From contig JBAJFE010000004.1 of the NCBI GenBank assembly GCA_037903355.1, positions 4,696,001 through 4,760,000 on the forward strand: a DNA stretch of 64,000 nt, read 5' to 3'. The notes under the pieces were generated by a model. The model saw only the letters and a list, made by a program, of their open reading frames with translations, was not told the DNA's origin and searched no databases. The translations under genes and the position numbers were made by a program. This document shows, piece by piece, positions 31,265 through 43,983 of the stretch (the first letter of the stretch is position 1; every line of letters starts with the position of its first letter). Origin of the DNA: Trichuris trichiura. Lineage: Eukaryota; Nematoda; Enoplea; Trichinellida; Trichuridae.

Positions 31265-33039
31265 ATGTCTAAGCTTCCTGATTCGAAGTCAGCTGGTAGT
31301 GGTCGAAAAAGAAAGGCGCTGACTGTTGGAGAGAAGCTTGAGATACTGAAACGGTATGAACGGAATGAGACGACACGTGATATCGTCAAAGCTACCGGCA
31401 TAAAGGAATCAACCTTGCGGACCATTAGGAGCAATGCAGAAAAAATTAAACAGACTTGCGTAAGCGGTACCAGTTCAAGTATTGCGATGTCAATAAGAAC
31501 AAGGCTTAAGATACTGGAAGAAATGGAAAAACTACTCAGCATTTGGATCGAAACTCAAACGATGAAAAGAATAGGAACATCGTTTTTCACCATCAGACAA
31601 AAAGCAGTTACGATTTACGAAGACCTTAAGAAGCAGTCTACAAATCCTACTGAAATTCCTCCATTTACTTCTAGTAGTGGTTGGTTCTGCCGTTTCAAGA
31701 ATCTATACAGTTTTCACAATGTTCGTCTCTGTGGCGAAGCAGGAAGCGCGGACGTCGATGCCGCGCAAACATTTCCAATAGAAATATAAAACTTGGTCAA
31801 AGAAAAGGGCTACTGCCTCGATCAAATTTTTAATTTTCAAATTTTTAATTTTTTCAATTCGACGAGACAAATCTTTATCTAAAGCGTATTCCAAAAAGGA
31901 CTTACATTTCCAAAGAGCGTAGGCATGCTGCAGGAATCTGCGCTGCGAAAGATCGTGTGACTGCAATGCTCAGTGCCAACTCTAATGGAGATCTTAAGCT
32001 GAAGCCATTGATGATTCATCGTCATGCCAATCCACGTGCCCTAAGGGGAATTGTTAAAAGCAGTTTGGGCGTTTACTACAGGTACAGCAAAAGAGGACGG
32101 ATGACCGCCCAAGTTTGCCTTGATATTTTTTCTAATGCTTATGTGAATGACACTAAGCAATACTTGAACGAGAAGAACTTGGCTTTTAAAGTTCTCATAA
32201 TCATGGGTAGCGCGCCAAACCACCCACCGATGATAGCTGAGCTAGACCCAAATGTCCACTTTGTCTTCTTGCCTGCACGGACCACTTCCTTGTTACAACC
32301 TCTTGACCAAGGCGTTATCAGAGCATTCAAAGCTTACTACTTAAGGCAAACGTTGAAGATGCTGATCGACACGACCGACGTAGAAAATTGTGAAACCGAG
32401 ATGGAATTTTGGAAGAACTATAACCTGAGAATGGCCATTAACAACACCGTAGAAGCCTGGAATGACGTATCGAAACAGTGCTTGCACCGTGTTTGGCGGA
32501 AACATATCCCAGATCTGATCCGCGATTTTAAAGACTTTGAGCCTTCTGCTCAAGAATGCGAAATTACTGAAAACTGCGCTCAGTTGGCAAACAGGCTAGG
32601 TTTTGAACGAACGGAATATCGGGATATTGAGGACATTTTGAATATTCAACCGGATAAGCTGACCACCGAGGAGCTGCAGGAACTTTCTGTAGCAGGGGAA
32701 GCAGAAGGAAGAGAAGATGATGAAAATCAGGAAGTTCCTCCGCCTCCTCCGCGACAAATGACCACTGCTGAGCTGTCAGAGCTGGAACAGCGTTTACAAT
32801 GGCTCGAAGACAATAATTGTGATGCAGAACGCAGCGGGAAAACCACAAGAGGTATCCGAGCTTGCTTGGAGCCATATAAGCAGTTGCTGTACGAAAGAAG
32901 TACACATGCGAAACAAAAGAAGCTCGAATTCTACTTTACAGCAATGAAGAAACATTGTGACGATGACGAAGCGCTACCTTCTACATCTAAGAGGACCTCA
33001 GTTCGCCCGAAACAAAAGATAGTGAGATTAAAAAAGTGA
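31265..33039 (+). pseudogene. Tigger/jerky-type transposase, broken
   Basis: ATG at 31265. The N-terminal helix-turn-helix has GEKLEILKRYERNETTRDIVKATGI. A CENP-B-like second DNA-binding domain ends GWFCRFKNLYSFHNVRLCGEAG. The frame stops at 31789. The DDE domain resumes at 31861 (DETNLYLKRIPKRTYIS, with the first Asp) after an A/T-rich local duplication and a frameshift at 31825-31860. It runs to TGA at 33039 with FVFLPARTTSLLQPLDQG. In the second catalytic block the usual LLIDNAPGH reads IIMGSAPNH, so the Asp is Gly. The element cannot transpose by itself. Confidence 0.85.
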
Positions 33040-33481
33040 GTCCAACGGAACTCCATTCTTTCCTGGGTATGAAATCGTTTATTTTAGTACTGAGACTCTT
33101 TCCACAAGCTAAAGACGCAATCACGCCGCACCTGAAAGCCAGTTTGAACTCTGTCCGCGTTAGAGAGTTCTATCATAAAAGCTCTGCCGTTAATGTATGA
33201 TCGCCGTAAAAGATAATGTTATTCAGACCCCGTGTAAGAGGATCCATACGTCAGCGTGCCTAACGGTAGAATAAGTAGCTCAGGTACATCATAGTTCCTG
33301 TTTTAACCCCGCTTATTTAAGATATCTCTCCGTTTTTGTTTACAAGTAAACAATCCTTCTGACGCTTTGAACCAAATCGTGATTTTCCTATACTTTACAT
33401 GTCTGCTATAACGCGATTTCATATAACGCGAAATTTTTCAGGATTTTTAAGTGACCAAACGCTCGCGTTATACGAGAACTG
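31265..33481 (+). mobile_element. Tigger/pogo-type DNA transposon, inactive, left end not found
   Basis: The right end ACGCTCGCGTTATACGAGAACTG (to 33481) is a Tigger-like terminal repeat (reverse complement CAGTTCTCGTATAACG). The matching left end was not located, so the 5' end may be lost. The transposase inside is broken. Confidence 0.75.
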
Positions 33482-34377
33482 CCTGTATATGCTTCCTTCT
33501 TCACGTCACTCTCTCTGGCAATCATCTGGGTTCTGTTTTGCCAAGACAGTGTGCTTTGTATATGACCTAATGGTACGGTGAGGCTGCTGCTCTCCGTGGA
33601 AATCATTGTGAAATGAAGAAAGAGGAACCATTTGGACTGATTACTCTTCTTCCACGTCGGAAAATCACGATAAATCAGGTTGCTTTAGTAAGAGCGGCAA
33701 AGCGTCATGCTTTCGTAGTGCTCTGACAAATATTCAGTTGAGGCAGTGCGTGCAGCTTGAAACAATTGAGAACTAAATTGCAGGTTTTCTAGGTTGGTTG
33801 AACGTTGGGATGTGTTTTGCATCACATGAACGTTTACATGATTTTTGATAGTGGTTGCAGTTGCTTAAATCTTCGACATACAGGATGGCTGAATTCAAAA
33901 TGAAAGGGAAAGAAATAGCTCATAATAGCTTGCATCATTGCAGGCATTGTGGAAGTCTATTTGCATTCGGAGAACTTCGGTCAATATTGGTGCATGCTTA
34001 ATTCATTGTCTCGTTAATCGAATAGCGTGACAGAGAGAAGTGAAAACTCAGCTGCGCGTGCTGTCCCGTTGCTTGAGCAGTAGCAGAGTTAAGAATTCTG
34101 GAAACACTTCTAGCATTGTATACTATCAATAAGCAATATTATAAGGAATCTCTGCGATTTATGTGTTTACGAAATTACAATTTGACTAGCCGACATTACT
34201 ATTAGGGTAATTTTGCAGGTCACTATACAATGCTTCGATCTACTTTCTCGTCAACTGATTTTCCAAACTCGTAGCATGTCATTTGTGCGACGCGTTGCAG
34301 ACCAAATTCCTTCAATGAAAAACCGGATATCACCAGCTGTCGCCTGTTGGGTTCATTGTTTAAATGGTCAGGGCCAC
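33482..34377. other. Presumed promoter side of the lustrin/WAP gene
   Basis: A/T-rich, with no recognised repeat ends or domains. No TATA box is called. Confidence 0.4.
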
Positions 34378-34592
34378 ATGGAATCTCAGTTGTCGTTCCA
34401 GCGTTTGTTATTACTGCTCATCCTAGCCTTCGCAAGCGCTGAGCGTTTGTTAAAACTATCAGTTTTTGGAATTCTTCATAACGTTCTTGATGTTTTCAGT
34501 ATGTAGCGACGATGCTGTTGCCGTTTTGCAGTGCCGCCAAGATGATGACTGCGCCCACATGTACCATTGTGTTAATGGTTTCTGCTGCTCAA
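34378..34592 (+). CDS. Lustrin/WAP secreted protein, exons 1-2 (signal peptide and first lustrin module)
   Basis: Exon 1 (34378-34444) starts at an ATG and encodes a clear signal peptide: polar start, LLLLLILAF core and ASA cleavage motif after residue 21. The donor GTTTGT at 34445 and acceptor TTTTCAG at 34498-34499 remove a 55-bp intron and join C|TA in phase 1. Exon 2 (34500-34592) encodes [17 protein letters not shown] and CVNGFCC, a lustrin-type Cys-rich repeat, and ends at a good donor GTAAGG in phase 1. The next module exon that fits in phase is 18 kb away at 52733, joining A|GG. The start is well supported; the long link is inferred. Confidence 0.75.
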
Positions 34593-35077
34593 GTAAGGAT
34601 GCAACAGTAATATCGCTATTATGGTAACAATAAGGAGACGCACCCGTAGCGGCTTTAATGTCTTAAGAACATTATGTTCTGCCAAATACGGTCAGGGTTA
34701 GATAAACGCCCAGAGAATTCACACGAACAAGACTATCATCGAGGAGTAATAACTTTGAGAATGCCTCCTCATGCACAGTGTTCAATAGGCCAGAATATAA
34801 CTGCTTGATTATGCTGTTTTCTTCCAAAATCATTAACAAAATTTGCACAGGAACTTAATTGCTAACTGTTAAATTATTATAAATTTTTTATTGCATGCTT
34901 TTTAGTGAAATAGGTAGGACGTAGCTCTTTTTTTCTGAAAAATATTCTATTTGTTTGTGTTCATCTGTACTTCCAATCAAAAGCAGAAAACAGATCAGCA
35001 GATGAAGGAGGGGAGACAATAGATTTTGAATGATAAGTTTTTTACTGATGGAATCCCATTAAAATTTCACTACAACT

Positions 35078-35232
35078 GGAGCTTTCGGGTGATGAACCTT
35101 TTTCAACCGTTGGCAACGGCTGAACTACAAAAGTGTATGCTGTACACGGTACAGGGTTTCTATTACCTAGATATGCGTCTGTAGTTCAGCCGTTGATGAT
35201 GGGTGAAGATGGTTTATTGCCTGAAAGCTCCA
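35078..35232. mobile_element. Foldback with hammerhead-like arms
   Basis: GGAGCTTTCGGG... at 35078 and its inverted copy ending ...CCTGAAAGCTCC at 35232 form imperfect arms of about 51 bp around a 50-bp loop. Both arms carry GAAAGCTCC. The right arm, on plus, has TTGATGA, a hairpin and GAAAGCTCC. Confidence 0.55.
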
Positions 35233-35239
35233 ATTTTAA

Positions 35240-36190
35240 AGAAGTTCTAACTGGATCTTATCTGTAAAAAACGTTACACTCAATGAGAGTTTATGGTCCT
35301 GCAAAGAAATGTTTCGTGTTCTCAGATGCTATTAATCCAGAACTGAGCTTCCGCTACAAAAGTGTGACACTGCCAGCCTAATCAGGTCAATGATGAAACA
35401 AGGACAGTTAAGAAAATGAAGGCTCCATACTGCAAAAGTACGCAATGTTGTAGTTTTCGCCAAAAGCGGTGCTCTTATCCGTTGTTCATGCTTTTGATTT
35501 TGTTGAAAATTTGCCATGACTGGTACGCGAACGGAACGAGTTGCAATAAAAGTTTTATAGCAGAGAAAGCCTAAATCAAACAAGCTCTGAGAGAAGCGCG
35601 TAACAGGAGAGAAATAACGGAAGAACTGCGCAGAGTGGAGCACAGGAAGGCGAAATTGAACACGTAGATAGGGGATAGCGAAAACTAGTTTAGCGTTTTA
35701 GTAGCTACCTCTCGGTTGCATGAAACTCCAAGACCCTTTCTCGACACCTAGTGCCAGCTCATCAAGCCCTTCAATCTGCAACAATGATGTTACCCTAGAA
35801 GACTAGCAAACTAAGAAGACGAACCTTTGATGAGGGTGCTTGGTGGGGATGTTTGCTAGCATGTCGCTTGAGGGGCAGTAATGAAGCATGATAATGTTCT
35901 GTACCTGCAAATTACGTAAATGATGATGGCACACGTCAGTGTGATTGGTCCTTGCCCTGGGCATACTAAAGTCAAACATTTTGCACAGGTTTAATTGTCT
36001 CTGAAAACCATGACTGGACTTTGCTGAGATACCAAGATCGTCAGGACCTAGACGCAACCATTGGAGCTCGCAGCAGGTGTTAAATGCAGTTAAGTAGTCC
36101 GCTTTTTCGAAAGAGGGTGCCAATACAGAGTGCATATGGCTGGACTAGGCTATTACATTGTTACCCTGCGTGAAAATAAATCCTGTAGTC
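35240..36190. other. No gene or element recognised
   Basis: Minus-strand frames of 103 and 110 codons here show no domain. Nothing is supported. Confidence 0.4.
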
Positions 36191-36505
36191 CAGTGTTTCT
36201 CAAGGTCAGGGTCGCCAGCACCCCTCTTTGAACATTTTGGAGCGTTTGGGCGCCAATTCTGATTGGTCAATTTCAAGCGCGCTGATTGGCAGGAACGGAG
36301 GACGGGGGATGGTGTAGTCTGGAGACATCAAAATGTAGGTGCTACACAAAGTTATCTAGGGAAAGCAGTTCCCATACAGTGTACTGCACTTACGTTCTCA
36401 GAGCCGACTAGCCTCATCCGGTCCTTTTTTCCAGCCGATCCGCGCGCTTGAAATTAACCAATCAGAATTCTGGGGCGCAAGAGCATGCAACTTTATCTTG
36501 ACTAG
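36191..36505. mobile_element. hAT-like foldback
   Basis: Begins CAGTGTTTCTCAAGGTCAGG. GCGCCAATTCTGATTGG (about 36250) recurs inverted as CCAATCAGAATTCTGGGGCGC (about 36460), giving a stem. A related end, CAGTGTTACTCAAGGTCAGG, is at 54006. The right boundary is not exact. Confidence 0.5.
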
Positions 36506-36509
36506 TACG

Positions 36510-37640
36510 CAGCATACCTGACCCACTGACCCCATCTTTCTTTGCATTTCAACACGATGGTCTAGGTGGACATGTACCCCCCACAGCTCAAAAATGGGGT
36601 CTTCTATGTTGGCTCCCCACCATAAGTTGAGGCGTCAACTTTAAAGGAGGTCAAGTGGGGATCATTACGTCACCTGAACAGTGGGTGGCCTAAGCCATTG
36701 TTCACAGTGCACTGATGCACGCGATGCGTATTAGTGAAGGAATGCTGCACACCTGGAAACAGTTGCCCGTTCTGGTAGTTGTTTCCCAGTGCGTGCTATA
36801 ACTGTGCCGGGCATCCTGTCCTGCCCTAGCCTAAGCCTAAACCATAACATGACGCGTGTTCGTTGCTGCTGTTGGGTTTTGCAGTTTTGATCGTGGCGCA
36901 AACGACAAGAAGCATAGCGCAAAGTAACTTTATTTAGCGATCACTGAACACCCGAGCAATGAGTAACGCAGAAAGGGAAAAAGCATACGTACTGCTAACG
37001 CAGGCGCTCAGCCTGACGAAGGCGACGCGTCGATTTCGCTGGAGGCGCATCCGACGGGTTCACTCGGGTGTACCTAATCAGGCAGAAGGCGTCAGAGGAA
37101 GTAAACGTTAACGCTCGACATACCGTTGACTGTGGCAACGGCTGTGGCGCTGGCGGCTCATTCTGTCAGGGTGGGTGCAGCCGGAGGAGGAGCCTCTCGC
37201 TGTGCAGCAGTCCCTTGCCGCGTAGCAAGAGCACAGCCGCCTTTTCGTCTGGCACTGTCCCCTGCAGCCAGTCGATGCCCCTCTGTATATTGCGCCTTCT
37301 TCGTGCCACCTTTACGGTGCCTTCACTTGTCGATGGGAAGCTGCCACTAGATCCCGGGACAGACATATCGCAGAATGAGATTTACCCAGTCTACCAAGGC
37401 ACGCCGCAGCTCGGACAGTTGACCTGCGATGTTTTTCATGAATTGCTAGACGAGGTCTCAGCTTGAACACCTGCACGCCCCATCGTGTTTCCCGTACCTT
37501 CAATGCATGCGCAGCTGCTTCATTCCCTCACCATCGCTCTTTCCTACAGGTCACTAAACGCAACAGTGACACTTAGAAACGCTATTACATTGCAGTGTAG
37601 CAAAATTCTTCGGCGCTAATCCGTTAGACGGATAAACGGG
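36510..37640. other. Repeat-rich, no gene called
   Basis: Includes the 36.82-kb repeat shared with 8.93 kb and GC-rich frames at 37068-37466 that lack domain motifs. Confidence 0.4.
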
Positions 37641-37800
37641 TCACTGCATGTGCCACTGATGCTCCGTTGTGCTGGCGCGCCAACAACTCAGCATGCATTC
37701 ACTAAACCTGACGATAACGTCCCTCCTGTTGTGCCGGTAATAACCATTTATTACGCTGTAGAGTCGCAGATTACGCTTTGAAGTAGCCGCCTCAACTTCT
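37641..37800 (-). mobile_element. Fragment of the ISXO2-like transposon family
   Basis: TGCATGTGCCACTGATGCTCC and CTCAGCATGCATTCA match the leader part at 55311-55380 with many changes. Non-coding relic. Confidence 0.45.
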
Positions 37801-38588
37801 GGTGGGGAGACAACATAGGAGACCCCAAAAATGCCACCCAAGGGTTCCCTTGGTGATTTGAGCCCCTGGACTTCAAAAAGGCTTCCTGTTGGGGCACTTG
37901 CTCCACCGTGAGAATCACCGCAGTAGTCGGTTTCTAATCCGTTTTGTCACCAGCCCATTCTACGTCAATGTACCACTGCTGCTCCATGCTCCCAATGAAG
38001 ACAACCGTAGCTTGTAACCCTTCGTAACACTCAGGTAGCGTTTCACGGACTTCACGTTTCCAGATTCCTTTGGCTTTTCTACGCGACTACATAGGATTTC
38101 GACAGCAATGGCAATGTCCGGTTTCGACACAGTAGCGATGTACAGCAACGATCTGATGGCTCAGCAATATTTTATGCTATTTTCCATCAGCGTGCATTCG
38201 TCATTTGCAGAAAGGAAACCCAGTCTTCATGGGCCTTGCGACGGGCTTCCAATTCTGCAATCCTTGTTACTCAAATACCTTGTCAGTCTTGTTTCTTTGA
38301 TGCAGCAGAAAATTGCCATCCTCTTCTTGCTCAGTTTGAATTCCTAGGAATTTTCCTACGTTGCGCAAGCACTTTTGAAAGAACTTATTCAGGTGTGTAC
38401 CTACTTTCTTAGCGATTTCCGGCGTGGCGCCAACTAACAGGAAATCGTCAACATGGAGAACATACGTCGTATTTCCGTCCCTTTCAAACCTGGGAAAAAG
38501 GCATTGGACAGCTTTGCACTGCTCATGCAGTTAGTTCGTCAAAGTCTCAGTGGCTGCTTTGTTCTAGGCTCTTTCTGACTGTTTAAAT

Positions 38589-39259
38589 CAAGAGTGGGGA
38601 ACGTCCGGCCGCGTGACCATTTTCCGCCCACGCGATAGGGTGACCGCACATGGATGCGAGATTCAGTGAAATGTGATTGTGGGCGGTTATTTTTCATAAA
38701 GCGATAAACGTATTGTATGTGAATCCTAGTAAGAACATCAATCTTGCGTAACAAGCAGGGAGCGTCAGGTTGGCTCGGAAGACTGCGTTGCTGACAGCTC
38801 TCTGTCGACAAATCAACATTGTTAGTCCTCGGTGACAAACAGTAGGCGCACTATAGTGTGTATGCGCGCGTTAAGTAGCGTGGACCATTGCTTTGTTCGA
38901 GATAAGGACTGTCCAGCTTGCTAGAGCACTTCTGCTTTCTTTGCTCTCAGTAGTCACTGGCATCGTTCTCGCCCTCTCCTGCTATCGTTCTCGTCGGTTT
39001 GCGCCGGCCACCTGTCCTTTACGTCTTCGAAGTACAAAAAGGTATTTCGTTCTCTGTAGTTTCGATTATGTTCTTGACAACTGGGTTGCAGAATTGTCTC
39101 AAAATTCTGCCTTTTATCTCGGAGTTTCTTCGTCAGGGAAAAGCAGTTCCAAACATCCCATTAGGAGTGACTTAATAAACATACGTGCAAATAAAGCAGG
39201 CTGTTTTTCGTTTAAGTACGCTATACGGCCCGCGGCACCAAAAAGGTTCCCCACCCCTG
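38589..39259 (+). mobile_element. hAT non-autonomous element (671 bp) inside the Copia relic
   Basis: Ends CAAGAGTGGGGAACG and GTTCCCCACCCCTG are a hAT/Charlie-type terminal repeat. Perfect 8-bp target duplications GTTTAAAT lie at 38581-38588 and 39260-39267. It has no transposase. Confidence 0.85.
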
Positions 39260-40640
39260 GTTTAAATCCATATAGGCTCTTGTGAAGTAGAAGTATTTTG
39301 TATTCTTGTCTGCGTACTACGAAACTGAGAGAGGCCACTCGACGTAAGTTTCCTCCTCAAGTGCACCATTCAGATACGCGGTTCTGAAATCCAGATGACG
39401 AGTGTGCAGTTTGTGAGCTGCTGCCGCGGCTAGTACTGTGCAGACGGTGACGTACTTGACAATTGGCGCAAAACTTTCCACGCGATCGTGCTCGTAACGT
39501 GATTATAATCCTGTCGCGACTAGACTAGTTTTGTACATTTCAGCTTGACTGTCAGAATTGAGTTTGGCCTTAAATATCCGCTTAACTGAAATTGCTTTCC
39601 TTCCTGCTGGAAGATTCTCCAATTCTCAGACCTGATGCTCTTCCCTAGACTCCGTTTTCTTTAAAGCTGCTTTCCTCATGGCTTCTGCTCACGCGCAGGC
39701 AACTGGGACAATTCTTTCATGCTTGCTGACTCCTGTACATTGTGGCACTTACCGTCAAAGCAAACCCGCGTTGGTGGTCGTCCTTTGATTGCTTTCTGCG
39801 AAACTCGTTATTTATAACTCTGGTGTCACAGCTCATGGTGGCGCTTCCATTTTCGTGAGAGACTGCTTCGGAGAAACTGAAGCGGGCGGTTGTGGGAAGC
39901 TGGCCACTAGCTCATCGCTGCAGTCTTCACTTCTGATTCAGGACATTATCTCGTTTTCTTTGGAATCTCAGTTTTGTCTTAACTACTCTGCTGACTTGAA
40001 CCCTCTTGGACGCTACGTCCAAAACTAGGCTTTCGTGCTAGCACTGGAACTGACCGGGACATCTTCCTCTACTTCGTCATCCCATTCCTTGCGAAGCTGT
40101 TTCGGAACAAACGTGGCTCGCTTTGAGCCAAAAATGCGTTAAGTTTTTTGCCATCCCGCATTTCCTCTGGAATCAAAATTCTACCGGTGCTAGGAAGTCT
40201 GCTCTGCAGGTATGTCGCTGTCAGCATCGCATCACCCCCGAGAAGTGCCGAAAGATCAGAGTGCAGAAGCGTGCATTCTGCCATCTCTTACAACGATCTG
40301 CTCTAACGTTCTACGACTCCGTTCTGCTGCGCCGTGTACACTACAGTTATTTGGTGCTTAGCCATTGCTGCTTCGAAAACCTGAGGAGCTATTGCTTGAT
40401 GTACGCTGCCTTTATCTGCCCGCAGCACTTTTAATTTGTAACCAACTTACGTGGTACATGCCTTGACGATTTCCTGGATCGCGCTGAGAAGCTGGCTTTC
40501 ATACTTGAAGCCGCACGACGGCATAGCAGTAATAATCGTCAGTCATGGTCAGGCAATAACGATTGCCGTTTGAAATAGCTATTTGCCACATAGGTCACTG
40601 TGTGTCAGCGCCAACAGGGTTGGTTTTTCTTGACTTACTG

Positions 40641-40940
40641 ATAGAAGAGATCTACATGGATTTTTCCCGTTTTGCATTTGCCCATAAAACGAGTCAAAAA
40701 AGTGAAAAAGCTTTAATGTCGTTCAAGGGCATAAAACCAAACAAAAGTCTGGCGAAGCTTTCGGCTCAATCTTGAGCCGTCATCAGCGCACGCAGGAGTT
40801 GCCCTCCCACCGAGTTTTTCCTCAGGAGTAGCTCCTCCACCTTTTCGAGTCGTGTGCGTGCCTGTCTAGTCGAACCTTGACCTGTCGACCCCTATGGGCA
40901 AATGCAAAACGGGAAAAATCCATGTACAACTCTTCTATGA
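40641..40940. mobile_element. Foldback with hammerhead-like motif
   Basis: The left arm ATGGATTTTTCCCGTTTTGC and the right arm GCAAAACGGGAAAAATCCAT are inverted copies. 40755-40787 on the minus strand reads CTGATGA, hairpin GGCTC/GAGCC, GAA-AGCT-T. It is a partly deleted copy of the 51029-51411 palindrome, inserted in the Copia integrase relic. Confidence 0.7.
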
Positions 40941-41932
40941 CAACCAAACCGGTTACAGACCACACACCTGTACATCTGACTTACTGATAGGAAAAGGTTC
41001 TTGATTTAACTTTCCCTGGATGCAGCGTTGCATTGATTGAACCTCTGCTCACTAGCTTCCAAAATCAGTCCATTACGAATACATCGGCTCTGAGTTCCTT
41101 GATAGCATCTGAATCCCGACATCTAAATCTGTGATGCTATTGTTGGAGACTGGTTTTGGTATTGACAGCTGAATATGCAGACCCGGGCGACCCTGCGCTG
41201 TTTATGAAGAATAAATTTCTTTGCAACTATGTGCCATCGTTGATTCATTCGACGAGGCAACCTTTATCGTCGAATACAACTCTGTAACCATTTTTGGTTA
41301 TTCTGGACACCCAAATGAGCCAGACCACCGCCGGGCTCAGGAATGTAGAGCACATTCTGGAGAGTGATATCTTCAACTTTTTCATCGCGAAGATGGCACC
41401 GCACTTTGCCACTGCCTATTCCTTGTGCTAGCATTATTTCTTTATTAGATAGCGGAACCTCTCCACCAATCTTCTCCACTGTGTGCAAACAGAGCTGTCA
41501 GTAGTTATATGCGTCGTACACCCTGAGTCAATAAACCATCCACCATTTATCTTGAACTTTTGCGGATCATTTCTATTACATCCCTGCCTTGACTTTTTGC
41601 CGCCTGATCACGCTTTAGCTGATGGGTTACCATTTTTGCCTGTTGAAGAACACGAAGATGCTTTTTGCATTCTGACTTTACGTGGCCTACTTTATGACTG
41701 TGGGAATATTCCAATTTCCTGCCACTTCGACCATGATCCCGTTTTCTTTTTGTTTGTCCAGCGCTTGTCTGCATTGTCACCGAGGCAGCTTTCGATGCAG
41801 CGCTGATACTCGTTGAGCATCTTTCCGGAAATCTACTCGATAGAGAGTTCTGCTTCATCGCGTCTTCCCAAGGCAGTAAGGAGTCCAAAGTATGACTCTT
41901 GTAACAAGTTGCTGAGTCCAGTCCGTCTGTTC

Positions 41933-42010
41933 GGAGCAGTAACAGCTCTGAAAGCTCCGAATACAGTTGCATTCTGTACTTCTCCTTAACAGTTGTTCGT
42001 CTATCCATTG
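41933..42010 (+). repeat. Decayed Penelope-derived tract
   Basis: CTGAAAGCTCCGAATACAGTT followed by TTCTGTACTTCTCCTTAACA and CATCCATTG-like text matches 25942-26010 (GAAAGCTCCGAAACTGTT...). It lies within the Copia relic. Confidence 0.4.
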
Positions 42011-43430
42011 CGTTACGTCGGTTTGCTGTTCCCAGCAGACAGCAAGAGGATCGTTCGCAAACAGCGGTAGGCCAGCACGAATAACTGTTAGCAACGTTTA
42101 CTCCAAAACAGCAAACGCAGCGAGTGAGTGCAAACTTAGGCGAAGAAGCGGAAGAAGACACGTAGTAGTGCTACTCCAGACGTCGCTTTTGTCTTGAGCT
42201 GTTTTACATGCCACGTGCAGACGCGCTAGGACCTAACATCTCGCCCTGTGCTAGAGTCTATCTCAGTGACTCCGGAAGTGGGCGACATCGCCCACTTGGG
42301 GGCGATAATGATCCCGAGGGGGAGCAATCTGTTTGAAGCGACCCATGAGAATTTAAGGGGTCAGCGAAGGGTTTGGGAAAAAGCAGCTACTACGCTTCGT
42401 TCTATCATATTGCACACAGAAACGTCTTGTAATGCAGATACAGCCGAAATCCTGAAGTCAAAACACCGGACGGTCAAAATACCGAAAAGACAAAATCCTG
42501 AAAAGAAAAATGACCATTGTCTTGCCGCGTCTCTTAATCAAGTAATTTTACTTTCGGGATTTGGATCGTTCAAGATTTCGTCACACAGGATTTCACCACT
42601 GTGGATTTTGTCATTTCGGATTTCGACATACGCGCCTTGTAATGATCCGCAAGGCCTTGTTGTTAAGGAAAACAACCCGCTTAATGTGCAGAGAAAGTCA
42701 GTTAACCGATAACTGTGGAGCATCGCGACGCGTTTTGACCTGTCTTCCCCGTCGAGTCAGCTCAAGTCTGCGTAGTCCATGACTGAGAGACGCAGGGGCG
42801 ATGGCACAAAAAGTTTGGGAACTACTGGTCTAACCGATAAAACGCTTCACTAAATGGGCTTGCAACGAGGTAGGTCCATTTATAAGAACTGAGTCTTGGT
42901 TCTGATTCAAGCCGCCGAGTGAGTCTTCCACGCTCTAGCTGGGCGCACGGCCTATGCTGCAGCTTGAGCAGTTGACGGCCAGTGTTTTTCCTCATAGGAG
43001 ATCTGGCAATGATCTTGTCTTTTAAAGAACAAAGGTCGACGCAGTGTTTCAGCTTGCGCGATGTTTTTTGCACCAAAGTTTTCATGAAACACGGTCTGAG
43101 TTGGCTTGCATGGTATTTTCATTTTTCATTGTCTACGCGAGCTTCAGAGAAGACTTCTTTCTTACGGCAGAATATGGTGGTTTCAATCCAGCGCACTTTC
43201 AAGCCTTCTTTGTCGAGCGCATAAACGGTTTCCCCCGGCCTAAAGGTTCGTCGCCATGTTCCGTGGTGACGATTAAAATATTCAGGTTTTTTCGCTTCAA
43301 ACGTAACGGGGTCAATCTTTGCTTGACTAGCGATTAGTACCGTTGCGCGACACCTCACACGATGACGGATCATCTGTCTATCAAGCCTCCTGCTTTGAGT
43401 AGTCCTATTGTTACTCGCCTAAGTCTAAAC

Positions 43431-43683
43431 CATAGTTTCTCAACCTTTTTTGCCCCAGGGCTCCCCTAGGCCTTGTCAGGGCCCACCAGGGCCCCCTAGG
43501 CCTTGTCAGGGCTCCCCTAATCCTTGTAAGGGCCCACCGTTTATTGGGACAATGTCCTGCCGCATTATCCTCCAGGGCCTCCTGGCTTCCAGGACCCCCT
43601 CCAGGGCCCCCTGGCTTCTAGGGCTCCCCTAAAATCTCCCAAAGCCCCCAGGGGGGCCCCAGAGCCCACGTTGAGAAACACTG
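43431..43683 (+). mobile_element. hAT MITE (253 bp) with internal tandem repeats
   Basis: CATAGTTTCTCAACC to GTTGAGAAACACTG, with perfect 8-bp target duplications GTCTAAAC at 43423-43430 and 43684-43691. The interior repeats units of GGCCTTGTCAGGGCCC type. Confidence 0.88.
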
Positions 43684-43752
43684 GTCTAAACCCAAACATA
43701 CACAACCACTGCTCCTTTCATGTGAAATAGAACCAACAAGGATTGCTTAGTC

Positions 43753-43983
43753 CAGTGTTTCTCAACGTGAGCCCTGGGGCCCCCCTGGGGGGCCCTGGGA
43801 GATTTTAGGGGAGCCCTCCTGGAAGCCAGGGGGCCCTGGTGGATAATGCGGCAGGACATTGTCCCAATAAACGGTGGGCCCCTACAAGGATTAGGGGGCC
43901 CTGACAAGGCCTAGGGTGGAGGGCCTGGCGGACCCTGACAAGACATAGGGGAGCCCTGGGGCAAAAAAGGTTGAGAAACTATG
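43753..43983 (-). mobile_element. Second hAT MITE, inverted relative to the first
   Basis: CAGTGTTTCTCAACG to GGTTGAGAAACTATG, the same family in reverse orientation, 69 bp from the first. The flanking 8-mers (GCTTAGTC, GCCTAGAT) agree only partly. Confidence 0.8.

Larger units (their letters stand above)
37850..42190 (-). pseudogene. Degraded Ty1/copia element
   Basis: Minus strand, gag to RNase H in order. Gag with a decayed zinc knuckle (HKVGHVKSECK) lies at about 42161-41547. The protease motif WFIDSGCTTHI is at about 41540-41510. Integrase C-terminal text (LSALLGGDAMLTATYLQSRLP) is at about 40284-40069. The RT/RNase H border (LLYIATVSKPDIAIAVEI) is at about 38148-37960. Many stops and frameshifts. 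It is cut by a foldback at 40641-40940 and a hAT element at 38589-39259. LTRs were not identified. Confidence 0.8.
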
